Shown in pieces: positions 61,961 through 64,000 of a stretch of 64,000 bases of DNA. The number at the start of each line of letters is the position of its first letter. Within the stretch, counting starts at the first letter, position 1. Made by a program: the position numbers and the translations under genes. Under the pieces are notes generated by a model that made no database searches, was not told where the DNA came from, and saw nothing but the letters and a program-made list of their open reading frames with translations. The DNA lies in NCBI GenBank assembly GCA_963082975.1, contig OY720345.1, forward strand, positions 59,998,528-60,062,527, in the 5' to 3' direction. Origin of the DNA: Labia minor. Lineage: Eukaryota; Arthropoda; Insecta; Dermaptera; Spongiphoridae.

Positions 61961-63089
61961 CTTATAACCCTAACTATGACTGGAGGTGCATAGAGGTCAT
62001 GCAATTCCTCGTTTTTTTATTTTAATTTTGATCCCCTTTAATAATAGTTATAACGAGATATAAGCCCCATTACTGTATGATAACAGGCATTACTTCAATT
62101 TAATATTAAATAAATAAAGTAATTTCTTTTTTTTAAAAAAAAACAAATATAGAATTGAAATGATATTCGTATTTAATTTATGAAAATAATTATAATTTAA
62201 TTTATCTATATATATAAAGGAGAGTGTTTGTATGTATGTATGTATGTATATATGTATATATGTATGTAATTTGTTTACTTTTTTGCTGTCATAGAAACAA
62301 ACAAAAAAGAAATTTCCTACTTAACCGACACTTTACCGGTAATTTAGAATTATGAACATCAAAAAATAAGAAACGATTTCTATGAAATTACATCACAATA
62401 TTCTTATATATCTCTATGGTAACATAGGCTATAGATTTTATTAATATCTAATTCTAATCAATAACCGCAGAATTTAATTTTTTAAAGTTTATATAGTTCT
62501 CCGTGTTGTTCATTCAAGAGCCAGGCGTGGCCCACTGACTGGCGGACTCATTTTACACAATGTATATAACTAGCAATCAAAGAATTATTATAAATTTTAA
62601 CTTTTTATTTTAAATTCTAATATTCAAATATCATTTCAATTAAATAATTTATTCTAAAAGTTCTCATTTTAATTAATATAATAAAATATTTAAATCATAT
62701 TTAACTTAAATTATTTTGTATTTATTCTTTCTATATTTGAATACTTCTTTTATTTTAAGGGAGGGAATTAACTATGATCTAAAAAAATTTATAAATGAAC
62801 TTAATAATAAAAAATCAAATAAATCCATTAATTTAAATTAATACTATTAATGAATGTATATATTGTTAATTTATCTTTAGTTTTATCAATACTTTTATAC
62901 CGTTAATTTTTATAAATTGTCTCAAGTCTCTAACTTTGCATTTTCTCAAATTTTATTATAATTAAAAATATTCAATAAAAATCAAGCAATGAAATTAAAA
63001 TATCAAAATGAAATGATCAAGAAATATTATACTCTATTATACATATACAATACTTATAACTATAGGCGGAGAAAATATTAGACGATATC
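61961..63089. other. Intergenic DNA, possible Helitron 5' end
   Basis: TCTATATATATAAAGGAGAG followed by TGTATGTATG repeats at about 62203-62245 resembles some Helitron 5' ends, but no 3' hairpin end was found nearby. No gene. Confidence 0.35.
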
Positions 63090-63860
63090 ATTGCGGGCTC
63101 ATGCCAAATCGATCAACATTAATTAAGATATTTTCATTATGACAGATATTAAAAAAACCGCGAATTCAATATCTCTGTTCACTAATTATTTGTAGACTTT
63201 AGTAAAACCTACGCATGACTCAATAGATCCGGATAAACTTTTTCAAATTTTGATCTTAAAATTTATCTTGAAGGTAGTAAAGAAAGAGTAAGATGCGGAA
63301 ATCAATTGTAAAATATTAGGTGATTCAGACGACTTAAATATAATAGAAGATTTCGGCAATTGCAATTACAGATAGCGAGGAAAAATTAATCGAGGTAGGA
63401 AAAGAGATGAGGTTTGAAATTAATAATGATAAATAAATATATTTAGAAACAAACAGGAGCAGTATTAACATACAAAATGTAGAATTTGAATATGTAGAAA
63501 AATTGAATGTAATCACGAAGGATAATAATATTTGAGAAGAATTTAAATCGAAGTTGCAATCGGGAAACGCCTGTTATCATTCAGTAAAGAGGCTTATCTC
63601 ATCAAAATTATTATAAAAGGGAATGAAAATTAAAATATATAAAACAATTATTTTGTCTGTTGTATTATATGAGTGTGAGACATGGTCTATGATCTTAGGA
63701 GATGAGAGTGGATTCAGAGTATTTGAGAATAGGATTCTTCCCAGCATTCATGGGCCAAAGATGAGGACACCAGGGAATGACGTAAGAAAGATGGAACAGA
63801 GGCTCAGGATAAGGACACTTGGAGAAATGTGGTTGTAGCTGCCAAGAACTTTCGAGTAGA
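63090..63860 (+). pseudogene. Degenerate LINE reverse transcriptase, C-terminal part
   Basis: A decayed ORF2 piece in several frames. The clearest part, 63623-63838, reads KIYKTIILSVVLYECETWSM, FRVFENRILPSIHGPK and LGEMW, the well-known C-terminal region of RTE/BovB-like LINE proteins (usual form YGCETW..LRVFENR). Upstream, FVDFSKTY-like and GDSDDLN-like stretches are interrupted by several stops. It belongs to a different LINE family from the intact element at 31.5-35.7 kb and is not functional. Confidence 0.8.
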
Positions 63861-64000
63861 TAGTTATAACATATTCAATAAATATATATATAATTAATTT
63901 ATTCATTAAATTAAAATATATTTTAAATAATCACACAATAAGAAATGAATGTTTTATGTTATACATTGATTGAAACAAAATGGATGAAAACCTTTTACTA

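Overview
The window looks like nuclear DNA of an AT-rich, transposon-rich invertebrate. The genes are split by short introns (mostly 60-400 bp) with GT-AG borders, and the three host proteins are clearly animal. An arthropod is the best guess, possibly a parasitic copepod such as a sea louse. That rests on overall AT richness, the gene set and the style of the repeats, and no species is claimed.

Host genes lie in the first 22 kb. A plus-strand gene (4807-15208, 27 exons in the window, 5' end outside) encodes an ortholog of the sorting receptor SORL1/SorLA: VPS10, 10CC, YWTD propeller, EGF-like, nine LDL-receptor class A repeats, six fibronectin III domains, one membrane helix, and a tail with the FANSHY retromer motif and an acidic C-terminus ending VIA. 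Convergent to it, a minus-strand three-exon gene (15638-17155) encodes a ZnT1/SLC30A1-type zinc exporter with an unusual transmembrane-5 metal site. Head-to-head with that, a seven-exon plus-strand gene (18405-21952) encodes the protein phosphatase 1 beta catalytic subunit (PPP1CB/flapwing type). The three have unrelated cellular jobs (endosomal sorting, zinc efflux, Ser/Thr dephosphorylation), and nothing suggests a functional cluster.

From about 22 kb to the end I see no host gene. The DNA is intergenic and filled with mobile elements. They include: an uninterrupted two-ORF LINE (31524-35706) sitting between two 339-bp direct repeats that look identical; an unclassified ~0.55-0.6 kb inverted-repeat element with eight copies (one of these lies at 1.4 kb, upstream of the first SORL1 exon); a second ~0.6 kb short element (three copies, one nested in the first family); a repeat with ~110-bp inverted arms (two copies, one carrying a solo LTR); Helitron-type ends, including one whole non-autonomous Helitron with tRNA-like promoter boxes; hAT-type MITEs; deleted mariners; and LINE tails. 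One LTR-retrotransposon fossil lies in a SORL1 intron. Between the repeats are several 150-400 bp GC-richer islands with no ORF, which are candidate regulatory elements.

Most worth following up: the LINE with its 339-bp flanks, the ZnT1 transport site lacking one histidine, the SORL1 GC-AG intron that can be retained in frame, the Helitron carrying polymerase III-like boxes, and the eight-copy element family.
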